A stretch of 39,669 bases of DNA from CAVWDU01 sp963840725 (GTDB lineage Bacteria > Pseudomonadota > Gammaproteobacteria > Pseudomonadales > Halieaceae): assembly GCA_963840725.1 (NCBI GenBank), contig CAWIZY010000020.1:1-39669 (forward strand), in the 5' to 3' direction. Shown here one piece after another: positions 22,971 to 31,996 of this stretch (position 1 is its first letter; each line of letters starts with the position of its first letter). Under the pieces are notes generated by a model that saw only the letters and a program-made list of their open reading frames with translations, did no database searches and was not told the origin of the DNA. The translations under genes and the position numbers were made by a program.

Positions 22971-24092
22971 GTGGCACTGAGCAGCGTACCAGACCTTCTC
23001 GACGATATGCGCGAAGGCAAAATGGTCATCCTGATGGATGACGAAGACCGCGAGAACGAGGGCGATCTCATCATCGCCGCAGAAGCCGTCACACCCGAAG
23101 TGATCACGTTTTTTTCCAGTGAAGCCTGTGGACTGATCTGTATGCCGATCACCGACGAACGTGCCCGGCGGCTGCAGCTTCCACTGATGGTGCGAGATAA
23201 TCGCTCGCAACATGAGACCAACTTTACCGTGTCCATTGATGCGGCGGAACATCGCGGTCCTGGCATCAGCTCCATTCAGCGTGCGCACACAGTGCAGACG
23301 GCGATCGCGCCTGGCACGCTGCCTAAAGACATTGTGCAACCCGGCCACATCTTCCCCTTGGTTGCAAAACCGGGCGGTGTGTTGCGTCGAGCCGGGCACA
23401 CCGAAGCGGGCGTGGACCTGGCGCGAATGGCAGGTTTCGAGCCAGCGGCACTGATCGTAGAGATCATGAACGAGGACGGCAGTATGGCACGCCGGCCACA
23501 GCTGGAGGTCTTCGCCGCCAAACACGGATTGAAGATGGGCACCATTGCAGATCTCATCGCCTACCGTGCCCTGCATGAACAATCGGTGGATCTGCGTGAC
23601 TCACGCGCGGTGAGCACCGAGTGGGGTGAGTTTATGCTGCACACATTCGTCGATCTGGTGGACGATACGGTGCACTACGCACTGACCCTGGGCGATCTCA
23701 GCGAGAATCAGGAAACCCTGGTCCGCGTCCAGGCGGTTAACACCCTCCGCGATGTACTGTGCACACGACTGGGGGAGGCTGAACAGGGATGGTCCTATCG
23801 CCGCTGCATGGCGCGCATTGCCGAGGAAGGTCACGGCGCTATGGTGCTGATCGGTCAATCGGCCACCGCGGATCAGCGCCTGGCAGAGGTGCAGGCCTAC
23901 CCTACAGCGTTAAGCGTTACTGGGCAGTCCGGGTCAGAGGAGCCCCAGAACTACCGTGCTGTCGGCACAGGGTCGCAAATTCTGAAACGGCTGAACGTTG
24001 GCAAAATGCGCTTGATGTCGGCCCCGGTGCACTTCAATGCCCTCTCCGGCTTTCAGCTCGCAGTCACCGACTTCGTGCAGCCCGAAGACTGA
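22971..24092 (+). CDS. ribB: RibBA-like 3,4-dihydroxy-2-butanone-4-phosphate synthase with degenerate GTP cyclohydrolase II domain
   Basis: The 373-residue protein begins at GTG 22971, with GAGG 8 bases before it. Residues ~1-205 are a complete RibB domain: MVILMDDEDRENEGDLIIAAE (acidic metal site), EACGLICMPIT, HRGPGISS, HIFPLVAKPGGVLRRAGHTEAG and KMGTIADLIAYR. It makes the four-carbon unit of riboflavin from ribulose 5-phosphate. Residues ~210-373 align in layout with GTP cyclohydrolase II, but the zinc-ligand Cys cluster (C-x10-C-x-C type) is missing: VNTLRDVLCTRLGEAEQGWSYRRC stands in its place. The second activity is therefore probably lost, as in many gammaproteobacterial RibBA-like proteins. 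It sits 17 bp behind the thiolase gene, away from other rib genes. Confidence 0.88.
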   Translation: MALSSVPDLLDDMREGKMVILMDDEDRENEGDLIIAAEAVTPEVITFFSSEACGLICMPITDERARRLQLPLMVRDNRSQHETNFTVSIDAAEHRGPGISSIQRAHTVQTAIAPGTLPKDIVQPGHIFPLVAKPGGVLRRAGHTEAGVDLARMAGFEPAALIVEIMNEDGSMARRPQLEVFAAKHGLKMGTIADLIAYRALHEQSVDLRDSRAVSTEWGEFMLHTFVDLVDDTVHYALTLGDLSENQETLVRVQAVNTLRDVLCTRLGEAEQGWSYRRCMARIAEEGHGAMVLIGQSATADQRLAEVQAYPTALSVTGQSGSEEPQNYRAVGTGSQILKRLNVGKMRLMSAPVHFNALSGFQLAVTDFVQPED

Positions 24093-24470
24093 CAGGCACC
24101 CGGATTAATACACTGAGGCTATTAGCTCAGCCTATTCGAACACCCGCCAGCTAAAGACCCCAGGAATCTCGCTATCGGCGCAGCTCCTGCTTGTTTGGGA
24201 CGTTCGACTACTCGAAAATCGTTTCCCGACGCAACTCCGGGGCCTCCTGATCGGTCAAGCAAAAGGGCATATCGATCCAGGCCGCGCTGATTCATCAGAT
24301 TGCCGTCCCGGTAGGTCAGCAGGGTGCCAAGCCCATTGGGCCAGCCCCCGAGGATCGGAGAGATAGCACCCAGGTCCAGCACTCAAGCGCAAGCCCACAC
24401 CAGAGTTTGCGGCGGCCCGACCGAGCAGCCAAACCTAAGCACCCCCATGACTTGCGATCCCGGTACCGGA
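24093..24470. other. Gap, possibly with gene decay
   Basis: No intact gene is supported. On the minus strand two short stretches look protein-like in different frames: ISPILGGWPNGLGTLL (about 24310-24365) and WIDMPFCLTDQEAPELRRET ending at a TAG at 24208-24210. They could be remains of one gene broken by a frameshift; I recognise no family. Confidence 0.35.
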
Positions 24471-25145
24471 TCAGTGATGAAACACCACGGTATCCTCAAG
24501 ACTGGCTCTATCGGTGACACAGCGGTTGGCCGGAGCATCCTGATCTGGGTAGCCGAAGGAGAGACCGAACAGGAGCTTGTTATCTGACGAGATTTCCAGA
24601 TTCTCCCGCACCGCGTCTGCCAGAAAACTGAGTGCGGTCTGGGGGCAGCTGCCCAGACCATGGGCCGTCATCGCAAGCATGACCGTTTGAGCGTACATGC
24701 CCAGGTCGGCTGCTTCCCGCAGGCCGAAGGGTTCGGGCAAAAAGAAAAACGCCACGTGAGGTGCATCGAAGAAACTGTAGTTGCGCACGAACTGTTCTTG
24801 TCTCCGCGCCTTATCGCTGCGGACAATACCCGCAGCGTCATAGAGTGCCTGAGCGGAGCCATATTGCCGCTCTTTGTAGACGCCCGAATAAACGCCATCG
24901 TAAGGAAAATCCAGGCTCGTGGCGCCTGCCATAAACAGCGCGGGTAGCTTATCACGCAGTGCAGCAATGCTATCACCGGAGGCCACATGGACCAGCCAGG
25001 GTTGGGTATTGCAGTTGCTCGGCGCCTGCGCCGCAAGGGTAAACACCGCATCGAGTGTCCCCTGGTCAACCGGCTGGGGCAAGAAAGCGCGCAACGCGCG
25101 CCGTTGTTTCACAATGCGGTCAAATACCGCTGCCTGTTCCTGCAT
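24471..25145 (-). CDS. Nitroreductase family protein
   Basis: The 224-residue protein has the FMN-binding start IVKQRRALRAFLPQPVDQ, then AAQAPSNCNTQPWLVHV, and later EAADLGMYAQTVMLAMTAHGLGSCPQTAL and LLFGLSFGYPDQDAPANR. These are the standard landmarks of the oxygen-insensitive nitroreductase fold, and length is typical. It should be a cytosolic dimer reducing nitro compounds, quinones or enones with NAD(P)H. It belongs to a different subgroup from the YdjA-like gene at 17081. It is divergent from the gamma-glutamyltransferase gene. Confidence 0.9.
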   Translation of the reverse strand: MQEQAAVFDRIVKQRRALRAFLPQPVDQGTLDAVFTLAAQAPSNCNTQPWLVHVASGDSIAALRDKLPALFMAGATSLDFPYDGVYSGVYKERQYGSAQALYDAAGIVRSDKARRQEQFVRNYSFFDAPHVAFFFLPEPFGLREAADLGMYAQTVMLAMTAHGLGSCPQTALSFLADAVRENLEISSDNKLLFGLSFGYPDQDAPANRCVTDRASLEDTVVFHH

Positions 25146-25291
25146 CGTTAAAAACCCTGTCGCTAAAAAGCGCTAGTATGCGCAGCGACCCCGCTTGTGA
25201 CCAGCGAAATTAGCAGGGGAGATCGTGGGGGATAGTGTGGCGTTTGTTAGCTGTGCATAATAGTCCTCAACCTCGTCACGGAAAAAACACC

Positions 25292-26935
25292 ATGCTGCGC
25301 GCACTCACGCTTATCTTGCCGCTTTGCTTCACCGCGATCGCCAACGCCGGACCCGCTGCGATTGCCATGCCAGACCGTTTTTCGGCGGCGGCCACCGAAC
25401 AGGTCCTACGCGAGGGTGGCAATGCAGTCGATGCCGCGGTGACCGCCGCTTTTGTGCTGGCGGTGACCTTCCCGGAGGCGGGCAACATCGGTGGCGGCGG
25501 CTTTATGATCAGTCACATTGATGGCGAGGCGGCCTTTCTGGATTTTCGTGAGCGGGCGCCGCTGCAGGCACATCGGGATATGTATCTGGATGAGGGGGGA
25601 GCTTTCCTGCAGCGCCAGTCACTCATCGGTGGCAAAGCCTCGGGCGTGCCGGGCACTGTAAAGGGCATGATGGCCGCTCACAAACGCTATGGCACCCTAC
25701 CCTGGCAGCGTCTGCTGCAACCGGCTATAAAGCTGGCCGCTGAAGGTTTTATCGTGCATCCGTCCCTCGCCGAGCTGGTGCTGGAAATGTCCGATGAATT
25801 TGCCGGAGACACAAACTTCGATGATTATTTCGGCGCCATGCGTGCCGGTGAAACCTTCAAGCAGCCGGAGCTCGCGGCGACCTTGCAGCTTCTGGCAGAG
25901 GACCCGCAGGCATTTTACGAGGGCTTACCGGCCCGTCAGCTGGTCGCCCAGATGCGCGCCACTGGCGGTTTGATCAGCCTGGCAGACCTGGCAGACTATC
26001 GGGCGGTCTGGCGAGAACCGCTGCGGGCGCCATGGCGGGAGTATGAGGTTCTGGCGCCCTCGCCACCCAGCTCCGGTGGCTTCGCGCTGGTACAGCTACT
26101 GACCATGCGCGACCTCGCTGACAAGCACTTTCGCGGCGTCTGGCACAATTCGCCGCGCTATATTCACCTGCTGGCGGAGATCGAAAAGCGCGTTTTCGCA
26201 GATCGGGCGGAGTACCTCGGTGACCCGGACTTTATCGACAACCCCGTGGACGCACTGCTGAACACGGATTACCTCACCCGCCGCGCCGCAGATATCAACC
26301 CCGAGGCGATCTCCTTGTCCCCGCCTGTCACCGCCGGACTGGAGTCCGCCGATACAACGCACTTCTCCATTCTGGACAAGGACGGCAACGCGGTGGCGCT
26401 CACCTATACTCAAAACTGGGAATTCGGCTCCGGTGTGGTAGTGAGCGGTGCGGGGTTTTTACTTAACAACCAGATGGACGACTTCAGCGCCAAGGTGGGC
26501 GTGCCTAACAAGTTTGGCGTGGTGGGCAACGCCCGCAACAGTATTGAGCCGGGCAAACGCATGCTGTCGTCCATGACACCGACAATCCTGTTGCACAGAG
26601 GCAAACCTGCTCTGATCATCGGCACGCCTGGCGGCAGTACGATATTTACCTCGGTGTTCCAGGTGATTCTCAATCTTTACGATTATCAGCTGCCCCTGCA
26701 GGAGGCGGCCAACAAAACCCGCTACCATCATCAATTACCAGCGGCCAAGTTGATTCGCCACGATCAGTGGGGTATACCCCCGGCGACCCGCTCCGAACTG
26801 GAAAAGCTGGGTTACCGGGTGCAGGCCAACAGTTGGGGTAACCTCGGAGACATCCAGGCAATCACCATAGACGGCAAAGGGGTCCAGGCAGTCAGCGACC
26901 GGCGCGGCCGCGGTGAGGCCCGGGTCTTGCAGTGA
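25292..26935 (+). CDS. ggt: Gamma-glutamyltransferase
   Basis: The 547-residue precursor has a signal peptide (MLRALTLILPLCFTAIANA). The large-subunit motifs are GGNAVDAAVTAAFVLAVTFP, GNIGGGGFM and FRERAP. The autocleavage site is at Thr355 in SADTTHFSILDKDGNAVALTYT, whose Thr becomes the nucleophile of the small subunit. SSMTPTI, the GTPGG segment and YHHQ also match. The enzyme acts in the periplasm, removing or transferring the gamma-glutamyl group of glutathione and related peptides. The open frame continues 19 codons upstream, but ATG 25292 starts the signal peptide. It stands alone between the nitroreductase and a serine hydrolase. Confidence 0.94.
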   Translation: MLRALTLILPLCFTAIANAGPAAIAMPDRFSAAATEQVLREGGNAVDAAVTAAFVLAVTFPEAGNIGGGGFMISHIDGEAAFLDFRERAPLQAHRDMYLDEGGAFLQRQSLIGGKASGVPGTVKGMMAAHKRYGTLPWQRLLQPAIKLAAEGFIVHPSLAELVLEMSDEFAGDTNFDDYFGAMRAGETFKQPELAATLQLLAEDPQAFYEGLPARQLVAQMRATGGLISLADLADYRAVWREPLRAPWREYEVLAPSPPSSGGFALVQLLTMRDLADKHFRGVWHNSPRYIHLLAEIEKRVFADRAEYLGDPDFIDNPVDALLNTDYLTRRAADINPEAISLSPPVTAGLESADTTHFSILDKDGNAVALTYTQNWEFGSGVVVSGAGFLLNNQMDDFSAKVGVPNKFGVVGNARNSIEPGKRMLSSMTPTILLHRGKPALIIGTPGGSTIFTSVFQVILNLYDYQLPLQEAANKTRYHHQLPAAKLIRHDQWGIPPATRSELEKLGYRVQANSWGNLGDIQAITIDGKGVQAVSDRRGRGEARVLQ

Positions 26936-27097
26936 ATACTCCCATGCCGCCCACTAGCAGTCGGTAGGTGAAACCGGGTTTACCACCAGGGCATACTACT
27001 GAGGATGCCGGTGGCCGGCCCCGCGTGTTATCCTACCGCGCTTTTTCGGACGGGGATTTATGGCCCGCACACAGACCAACGATCGGAACCCGCATTG

Positions 27098-28390
27098 ATG
27101 AAGACCCTCCGTAACAAGCTGCTGCGCCTGAGCACCATTCCCAGAGATCTGACCAGTGTATCCACCATTGAACAAACAGCGGAAGTCGCGCCCGAGAGCG
27201 TGGGGCTCAAAGCCAATGACATTGACCACATCTGGGATCAGGTGTGCGCGCTTTACCGCTCTGGAACCCACCCGGCCATTACCCTGAGCATCAGACATCA
27301 GGGCAAGGTCATTATGTCCCGGGCCATTGGCCATGCGTCGGGCAATGGCCCGGGCGAGAGTGCCAGGGACCCGAAAGTTCTGGCCAGCCCGGATACACCC
27401 ATTTGCCTGTACTCAAGCTCCAAGGCCATTACCGCCGTGCTGATGCATATGCTGGTCGAAGATGGGCTGATCAATCTGATGGACCCGGTGGCCTTCTATG
27501 CCCCTGAATTCGCTCGCAATGGCAAAGCCAACATCACCATCCACCAGATTCTTGCCCATCGGGGCGGCATCCCGGGCCTGCCAAAAGCGGCACTCCTGGA
27601 TGTGCTGTGGGACGAGGACAAGACCTGGGAACTGCTCTGTGACGCTCGGCCCATAACCACGGACGGCTCCAAGCTTGCCTATCATGCCATTACCGGCGGT
27701 TTTGTACTGGACCGGGTAGTACGCCGGGTAACGGGCGGCGATATGAACGCACTGATAGAACGCAAATTGCGCCAGCCCATGGGCATGAAGTATTTCACCT
27801 ACGGCATCCAGCCCCAGTACCTCGATGACCTCGCGCCGACCTATGCAACCGGACCGCGACAGGGCCCACTGTTGACGGCCGTGGTCAAACGCGCCCTGGG
27901 CGCGGACCTGAATACGGTCGTGGATACTTGTAACGACCCCCGTTTTCAGAGCATTCCTATCCCGGCCGGCAACCTGATCGCCAGTGCCAGCGAGTTGGCG
28001 GCCTTCTATCAGATGATGCTCAATGGCGGCAAGTGGGGCCGGCGCCGTATTTGCGCCGAGAGCACGATCGCCCGGGCCGTTCAAGAGACCGGCGGGCGCA
28101 CCCTGGACCGTACCCTGGGCATACCCATGCGCTACAGTGCGGGCTTGATGCTGGGGGACACACCCATCGGAGCCTGGGGAGCTCGCAGTCGCTATGCATA
28201 CGGTCACCTGGGGTTGATCAATAAATTTGGCTGGGCAGATCCGCAACGGGCACTCTCTGTGGCATTGCTTACCACCGGCCTTCCCCTGATTAGCCACCAC
28301 GTGGTGCCGCTGGTTAATACGATTCGCGCCATTAGCGGCGCAGTTCCTCCCGGCGAGACTCCGGCAGGCTTCCGTTTGCGCACAGCGTGA
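27098..28390 (+). CDS. Serine hydrolase of the beta-lactamase/esterase family
   Basis: It has 430 residues from ATG 27098. The serine-beta-lactamase-like landmarks are SSSK (LYSSSKAITAVL, S-x-x-K), a tyrosine motif YHAITGG in place of YxN, and HLGLINKFG in place of KTG. The latter two changes are normal for EstB-like esterases in this fold. There is no signal peptide, so it is probably cytoplasmic. Such enzymes hydrolyse esters, lactones or amides; the substrate is unknown. Its TGA overlaps the GTG start of the following exporter (GTGA), so the pair is likely translated together and may handle one compound. Confidence 0.85.
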   Translation: MKTLRNKLLRLSTIPRDLTSVSTIEQTAEVAPESVGLKANDIDHIWDQVCALYRSGTHPAITLSIRHQGKVIMSRAIGHASGNGPGESARDPKVLASPDTPICLYSSSKAITAVLMHMLVEDGLINLMDPVAFYAPEFARNGKANITIHQILAHRGGIPGLPKAALLDVLWDEDKTWELLCDARPITTDGSKLAYHAITGGFVLDRVVRRVTGGDMNALIERKLRQPMGMKYFTYGIQPQYLDDLAPTYATGPRQGPLLTAVVKRALGADLNTVVDTCNDPRFQSIPIPAGNLIASASELAAFYQMMLNGGKWGRRRICAESTIARAVQETGGRTLDRTLGIPMRYSAGLMLGDTPIGAWGARSRYAYGHLGLINKFGWADPQRALSVALLTTGLPLISHHVVPLVNTIRAISGAVPPGETPAGFRLRTA

Positions 28391-29340
28391 GCGGGGCCCC
28401 TGGTCAGCCATCAGCCCCAGCCATGACCGTATCTGAACACCCCCGCCCGATCCACTGGGCGATGCTGGCCTTCCTCTGCATTTCCTGGGGCCTGGCGTTC
28501 TATCTCATCGCGGTGGGACTGGAGAGCTTTCCGCCCCTGACCGTGGTCAATATCCGACTTCTGGTGGGCGCCGTCGTGCTGGCCGGACTGATGCGCTGGC
28601 AGGGTCACCGCCTGCCGCGCGAGCCCGCCTGGTGGATACGCTTTGCCCTCCTGAGTCTGGTGGGAAACCTGGTTCCGTTCCTGTTAATCACCTGGGGTGA
28701 GACGCGCATCAGTAGTTCTCAGGCGGGGTTATTGATGGCGTTGATGCCGATCAGCACAATGGTGATGGCACATTATTTCATCAGCCATGAGCCACTGACG
28801 GCTCGCCGCCTCCTGGGGGTGCTAATGGGCTTCGCCGGGGTTGTTGTGTTAATGGGTGGCGAGGGGCTTACGACGTCCGGTAACGGCCAGTTGCTAGCCC
28901 AACTCGCCGTACTGGCCGCATCCCTCTCCTACGCGGCAAATTCCGTCTATACCAAGCGTATCCCGCCCATCAACACGCTGGTAGTCGCAACCGGCTCGCT
29001 GGTAACGGGCGCGCTCATGCTGTTGCCGTTCACGCTGGCCCTGGAGCAGCCATGGCGGATACACCCCGCTGCCGGGTCACTGCTGGCTGTCATCATGCTG
29101 GGCGTGTTTTCTACCGGCCTGGCCACCTGGGTTTATTTCAAGGTGGTCGCCGATTGCGGCCCGGGTTTTCTGTCGGTAATCAACTACATCATTCCCGCGG
29201 TGGCTTTTGCCGCCGGGGTTGTACTGCTGGGTGAACCGGCCAGTTCCAGCCAGGTTCTGGGTCTGATCGCGATTTGCAGTGGCATCGCCATGACCCAGCA
29301 ACGAAAACCGCCCAGAACAACGTCGGCAAGCGGGTCCTGA
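28387..29340 (+). CDS. EamA/DMT-superfamily transporter
   Basis: The 317-residue protein has ten membrane helices in two EamA repeats. The first opens WAMLAFLCISWGLAFYLIAV and includes PPLTVVNIRLLVGA and SSQAGLLMALMPISTMVMA; the second contains AASLSYAANSVYTKRI and a final helix with LGLIAICSGIAM. These carriers export small metabolites or amino acids. The start may be GTG 28387, overlapping the previous stop, or ATG 28423, closer to the first helix. Coupling to the serine hydrolase suggests related substrates, by inference. Confidence 0.88.
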   Translation: MSGAPGQPSAPAMTVSEHPRPIHWAMLAFLCISWGLAFYLIAVGLESFPPLTVVNIRLLVGAVVLAGLMRWQGHRLPREPAWWIRFALLSLVGNLVPFLLITWGETRISSSQAGLLMALMPISTMVMAHYFISHEPLTARRLLGVLMGFAGVVVLMGGEGLTTSGNGQLLAQLAVLAASLSYAANSVYTKRIPPINTLVVATGSLVTGALMLLPFTLALEQPWRIHPAAGSLLAVIMLGVFSTGLATWVYFKVVADCGPGFLSVINYIIPAVAFAAGVVLLGEPASSSQVLGLIAICSGIAMTQQRKPPRTTSASGS

Positions 29341-29364
29341 AGGCATTGCCATCGGGCAGCTACG

Positions 29365-29434
29365 CGACAGATAATACGTGGGTGTCCGCAAATCCTATCC
29401 GACGGGTAATACGTGGGTGTCCGCAAATCCTCGC
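29365..29434 (+). repeat. Two 35-bp tandem direct repeats
   Basis: Units 29365-29399 and 29400-29434 share 25 identical bases from TAATACGTGGGTGTCCG through AAATCCT, with a similar CGACRGR start. They lie between the transporter stop and the thioesterase gene, about 40 bp before the latter's ATG. They may be a regulator site or a mobile short repeat. Confidence 0.7.
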
Positions 29435-29476
29435 CTTCGTCAGCCTTCGCCCGCCAGGTATTAGAGGTTAAGCGTT

Positions 29477-30265
29477 ATGAGTTTTGCCAGCGACAGTGCC
29501 GTACAACCTGCCACAACCGGTTACAGCGGCGAGATCAAGGATGGCTGGGGAGTCGCTGGCAACGCCAACGGCGGCTACCTGATGGCCATCGCCGCGCGGG
29601 CGATGGGCGCGGCGTCAGGAAAGCCCCACCCGGTGGCCATCAACGCGCACTTTCTGAGGCCGGGAAGCCCGGGCGCCGTCACCGTAACGACAGACCTGTG
29701 CAAGCAGGGGCGCCGCTTCACCACCATGAGAGGTACGCTCAGTGCCGGCGATAAACCGCTGGTAGAACTGCTGGGCAGTTTCAGCGATCTCGCCGGCATC
29801 GAGGGGCCAAAGCGCATCGACGCGGCCCCTCCCGAACTGCCGCCGCCCGACCAGTGCGTAAAGAGCGTTTCGGGGCCGGGGGGCACTGCCCCGTCGCTGA
29901 TGTCCCGGGTGGACCTGCGACTCCACCCGGAAGATGCCGGGTTTATGGCGGGTAAACCCAGTGGAAAGCCGCTCTTTAGAGGCTGGCTGCGACTGCGCGA
30001 CGAACCCATCGATGCATTCGGACTCTTGCTGGCGGTCGATGTTTTTCCGCCCACGATATTCAACGCAAATCTGCCCATCCAATGGACCCCCACAGTAGAA
30101 CTCAGCGCGCATGTAAGGGGCATTCCCGTGCCGGGATGGCTGCGCTGTCGATTCAGCACGCGCTTTATCAGCGGTGGCATGCTGGAGGAAGACGCCGAGA
30201 TATGGGATGAGTCCGGCAGGCTGGTCGCGCAATCCAGGCAGTTGGCCCTGACTCCCCAGGGCTAG
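29477..30265 (+). CDS. Acyl-CoA thioesterase family protein (double hotdog)
   Basis: The 262-residue protein has the TesB-like double-hotdog layout. The first half has NANGGYLMAIAARAM, AINAHFLRPGSPGAVTV and GRRFTTMRGTLSAGDKPLVE; the second half carries RGWLRLRDEPIDAFGLLLAVDVFPPTIF and VELSAHVRG, ending SGRLVAQSRQLALTP. It should hydrolyse a medium- or long-chain acyl-CoA in the cytoplasm. The catalytic D/Q/T triad of TesB cannot be assigned with confidence by eye. It precedes an MBL-fold hydrolase on the same strand. Confidence 0.87.
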   Translation: MSFASDSAVQPATTGYSGEIKDGWGVAGNANGGYLMAIAARAMGAASGKPHPVAINAHFLRPGSPGAVTVTTDLCKQGRRFTTMRGTLSAGDKPLVELLGSFSDLAGIEGPKRIDAAPPELPPPDQCVKSVSGPGGTAPSLMSRVDLRLHPEDAGFMAGKPSGKPLFRGWLRLRDEPIDAFGLLLAVDVFPPTIFNANLPIQWTPTVELSAHVRGIPVPGWLRCRFSTRFISGGMLEEDAEIWDESGRLVAQSRQLALTPQG

Positions 30266-30362
30266 TCTTCGCCCTGGCTCTGCGAACATACTTCCACTAG
30301 CTGTGCTGAGACAGCCGCAGCGGACTGAGAGAGGACTGTGAGTGAGGACTGTGAGGACACCC

Positions 30363-31274
30363 ATGGATACACTTGCGCCCACCGCCGAGTTTGGTGCTGT
30401 ACGCGTCTATGCCGGCACCAAAAGCGGCAAATACCCCGATGGCAATCAGATTATTGTCACGGGTACGACCAGCAGAGCCGTCTTCGACAGCCCGCTGGTG
30501 GCCAACCGGATCGGGGCTGATTTTGATACGGCGGACCTGGTGATTCAGGGGCATGTCCACGAGGATCACATGGCGGGGCTGCATCGTCTTCCCCACGTGC
30601 CGGTGCACGTGCACCGAGAGGACCTGCCCGCCATCCGCAGCTGGAAAGGCCTGTCGGCAGCCTACGGCTACGGGGAAGCGATAGATGCAGCACTGCGCGA
30701 AGCCATCGAAAAAGACTTCCACTACCAGCCGCGCCCGGATGCGATAGCCTATGATGATGGCGCTGTCTGGGAACTCGGGGGCGGGGTTACTGTACGCGCA
30801 ATACATGCCCCGGGCCACACAGCCGGGCACTGCGTATTACTGACCGAACCCGATGGTGTGGCCTTTATTGGCGATATCGATCTCAGTGGGTTTGGCCCAT
30901 ATTACGGTGATCAGACTTCCAATCTGGCAGATTTCAGGCGCACACTCGCCAAACTACCGACGATTTCTGCGCAGGTCTGGGTCACCTCCCATCACCGGGG
31001 TGTTTACACAGAGCGCGAGCTCTTCCTGCGTGATCTCACTGCGTTCACCGATAAAATAGCACTGCGAGAACAGCAACTGCTAGCTCGACTGGAAGCAAGG
31101 CCTCAGCGGCTGGCCGACCTCGTGGCCGGCGGGCTGCTCTACAAGCCGGATGTCGATATCGCCTGGGCGCCTTATGCGGAACGCCGCACTATTGCGCAGC
31201 ACCTTCAGGAACTGGTGAGTAGCGGCGCTGTATTTTTGGATCCAGAGGGTTACTACCGCCTGCACGGTCACTAG
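30363..31274 (+). CDS. MBL-fold metallo-hydrolase
   Basis: It has about 303 residues from ATG 30363, preceded by GAGG. The zinc site is visible in order: HVHEDHMAG (HxHxDH variant), HAPGHTAGH, GDIDLSGFGPYYGD (bridging Asp) and SHHRG. A C-terminal helical part (LARLEARPQRLADLVAGG, YAERRTIAQHLQELVSSG) resembles the winged-helix tail of lactamase_B members related to beta-lactamase-like protein 2 (LACTB2). The substrate could be a thioester, lactone or phosphodiester. The open frame begins at GTG 30342, but a duplicated 13-bp GAGGACTGTGAG segment (30331-30355) covers that part and ATG is preferred. Confidence 0.87.
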   Translation: MDTLAPTAEFGAVRVYAGTKSGKYPDGNQIIVTGTTSRAVFDSPLVANRIGADFDTADLVIQGHVHEDHMAGLHRLPHVPVHVHREDLPAIRSWKGLSAAYGYGEAIDAALREAIEKDFHYQPRPDAIAYDDGAVWELGGGVTVRAIHAPGHTAGHCVLLTEPDGVAFIGDIDLSGFGPYYGDQTSNLADFRRTLAKLPTISAQVWVTSHHRGVYTERELFLRDLTAFTDKIALREQQLLARLEARPQRLADLVAGGLLYKPDVDIAWAPYAERRTIAQHLQELVSSGAVFLDPEGYYRLHGH

Positions 31275-31284
31275 AACCCACCTT

Positions 31285-31932
31285 TTAACCAGGCTTGGCC
31301 AACCCGTCTTTTTCCAGACGCCAACGCAGGGAATCCAGCCGGTCCTGGCCGAAAAACGGTTCGCCCTCGTAGACAAACGTCGGCACGCCCCAATGCCCGG
31401 ACAGGTCCAGAGCCGCCTGATTAGCGTCTACTTCGTCAACGTACGACTGGGGCGCAGCGATGGCGGCCTCCATCGCGGCCAGATCCAGCCCCGCTCGGGC
31501 CGCCGCCTGGTGCAGATGATCACCCTGATCCCACCCGGGGGTGCCGCTGAACAGCAGGCGAGAAACTTCTGCTGCAAACGGCACGCCACGACCACGGCGC
31601 TCGGCCTCCACACCCAGGTAGACCAGTCTATAGATGTAGGGTTGCTCTTCGGCGATGACAAAGGTCTCCATGTCCTGCACGATCGGGTCGGGGTTGGGCC
31701 AACCCACGGGCAGGCCTAGTAACTCTGCCCGGCGCGGGTAATCAATCATGATGTAACGCGCGCGACGTTGGTTCTCCGGGCTGAAAAAGTCCGGCGAGCG
31801 CACCGCAAGGGGCAGCACCGGACGCAGATGCATGTTGATGTCAAAGTGTTCGATAAGCTCCAGCGCGCCCGGCATCGCCAGGTACGAGTACGGGCTGCGG
31901 AAAGAGAAAAACAAATCAACTGATGCGGTCAT
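31285..31932 (-). CDS. DsbA-family protein, 2-hydroxychromene-2-carboxylate isomerase-like
   Basis: The 215-residue protein has a thioredoxin-fold start, VDLFFSFRSPYSYLAMPG, with Ser-Pro-Tyr in the place of CxxC, as in GST-kappa/HCCA isomerases. HLRPVLPLAVRSPDFF, a helical insert, and HWGVPTFVYEGEPFFGQDRLD close the fold. Relatives are glutathione-dependent isomerases from aromatic degradation or disulfide-like proteins; no aromatic pathway is nearby, so the reaction is unknown. It is convergent with the MBL-fold gene, 10 bp apart. Confidence 0.87.
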   Translation of the reverse strand: MTASVDLFFSFRSPYSYLAMPGALELIEHFDINMHLRPVLPLAVRSPDFFSPENQRRARYIMIDYPRRAELLGLPVGWPNPDPIVQDMETFVIAEEQPYIYRLVYLGVEAERRGRGVPFAAEVSRLLFSGTPGWDQGDHLHQAAARAGLDLAAMEAAIAAPQSYVDEVDANQAALDLSGHWGVPTFVYEGEPFFGQDRLDSLRWRLEKDGLAKPG

Positions 31933-31996
31933 TGGACCTCCGGGTGAGTCACTTTAGCGAATACCACCATAATCGCGTTTATCCCCGGCGTAAACC

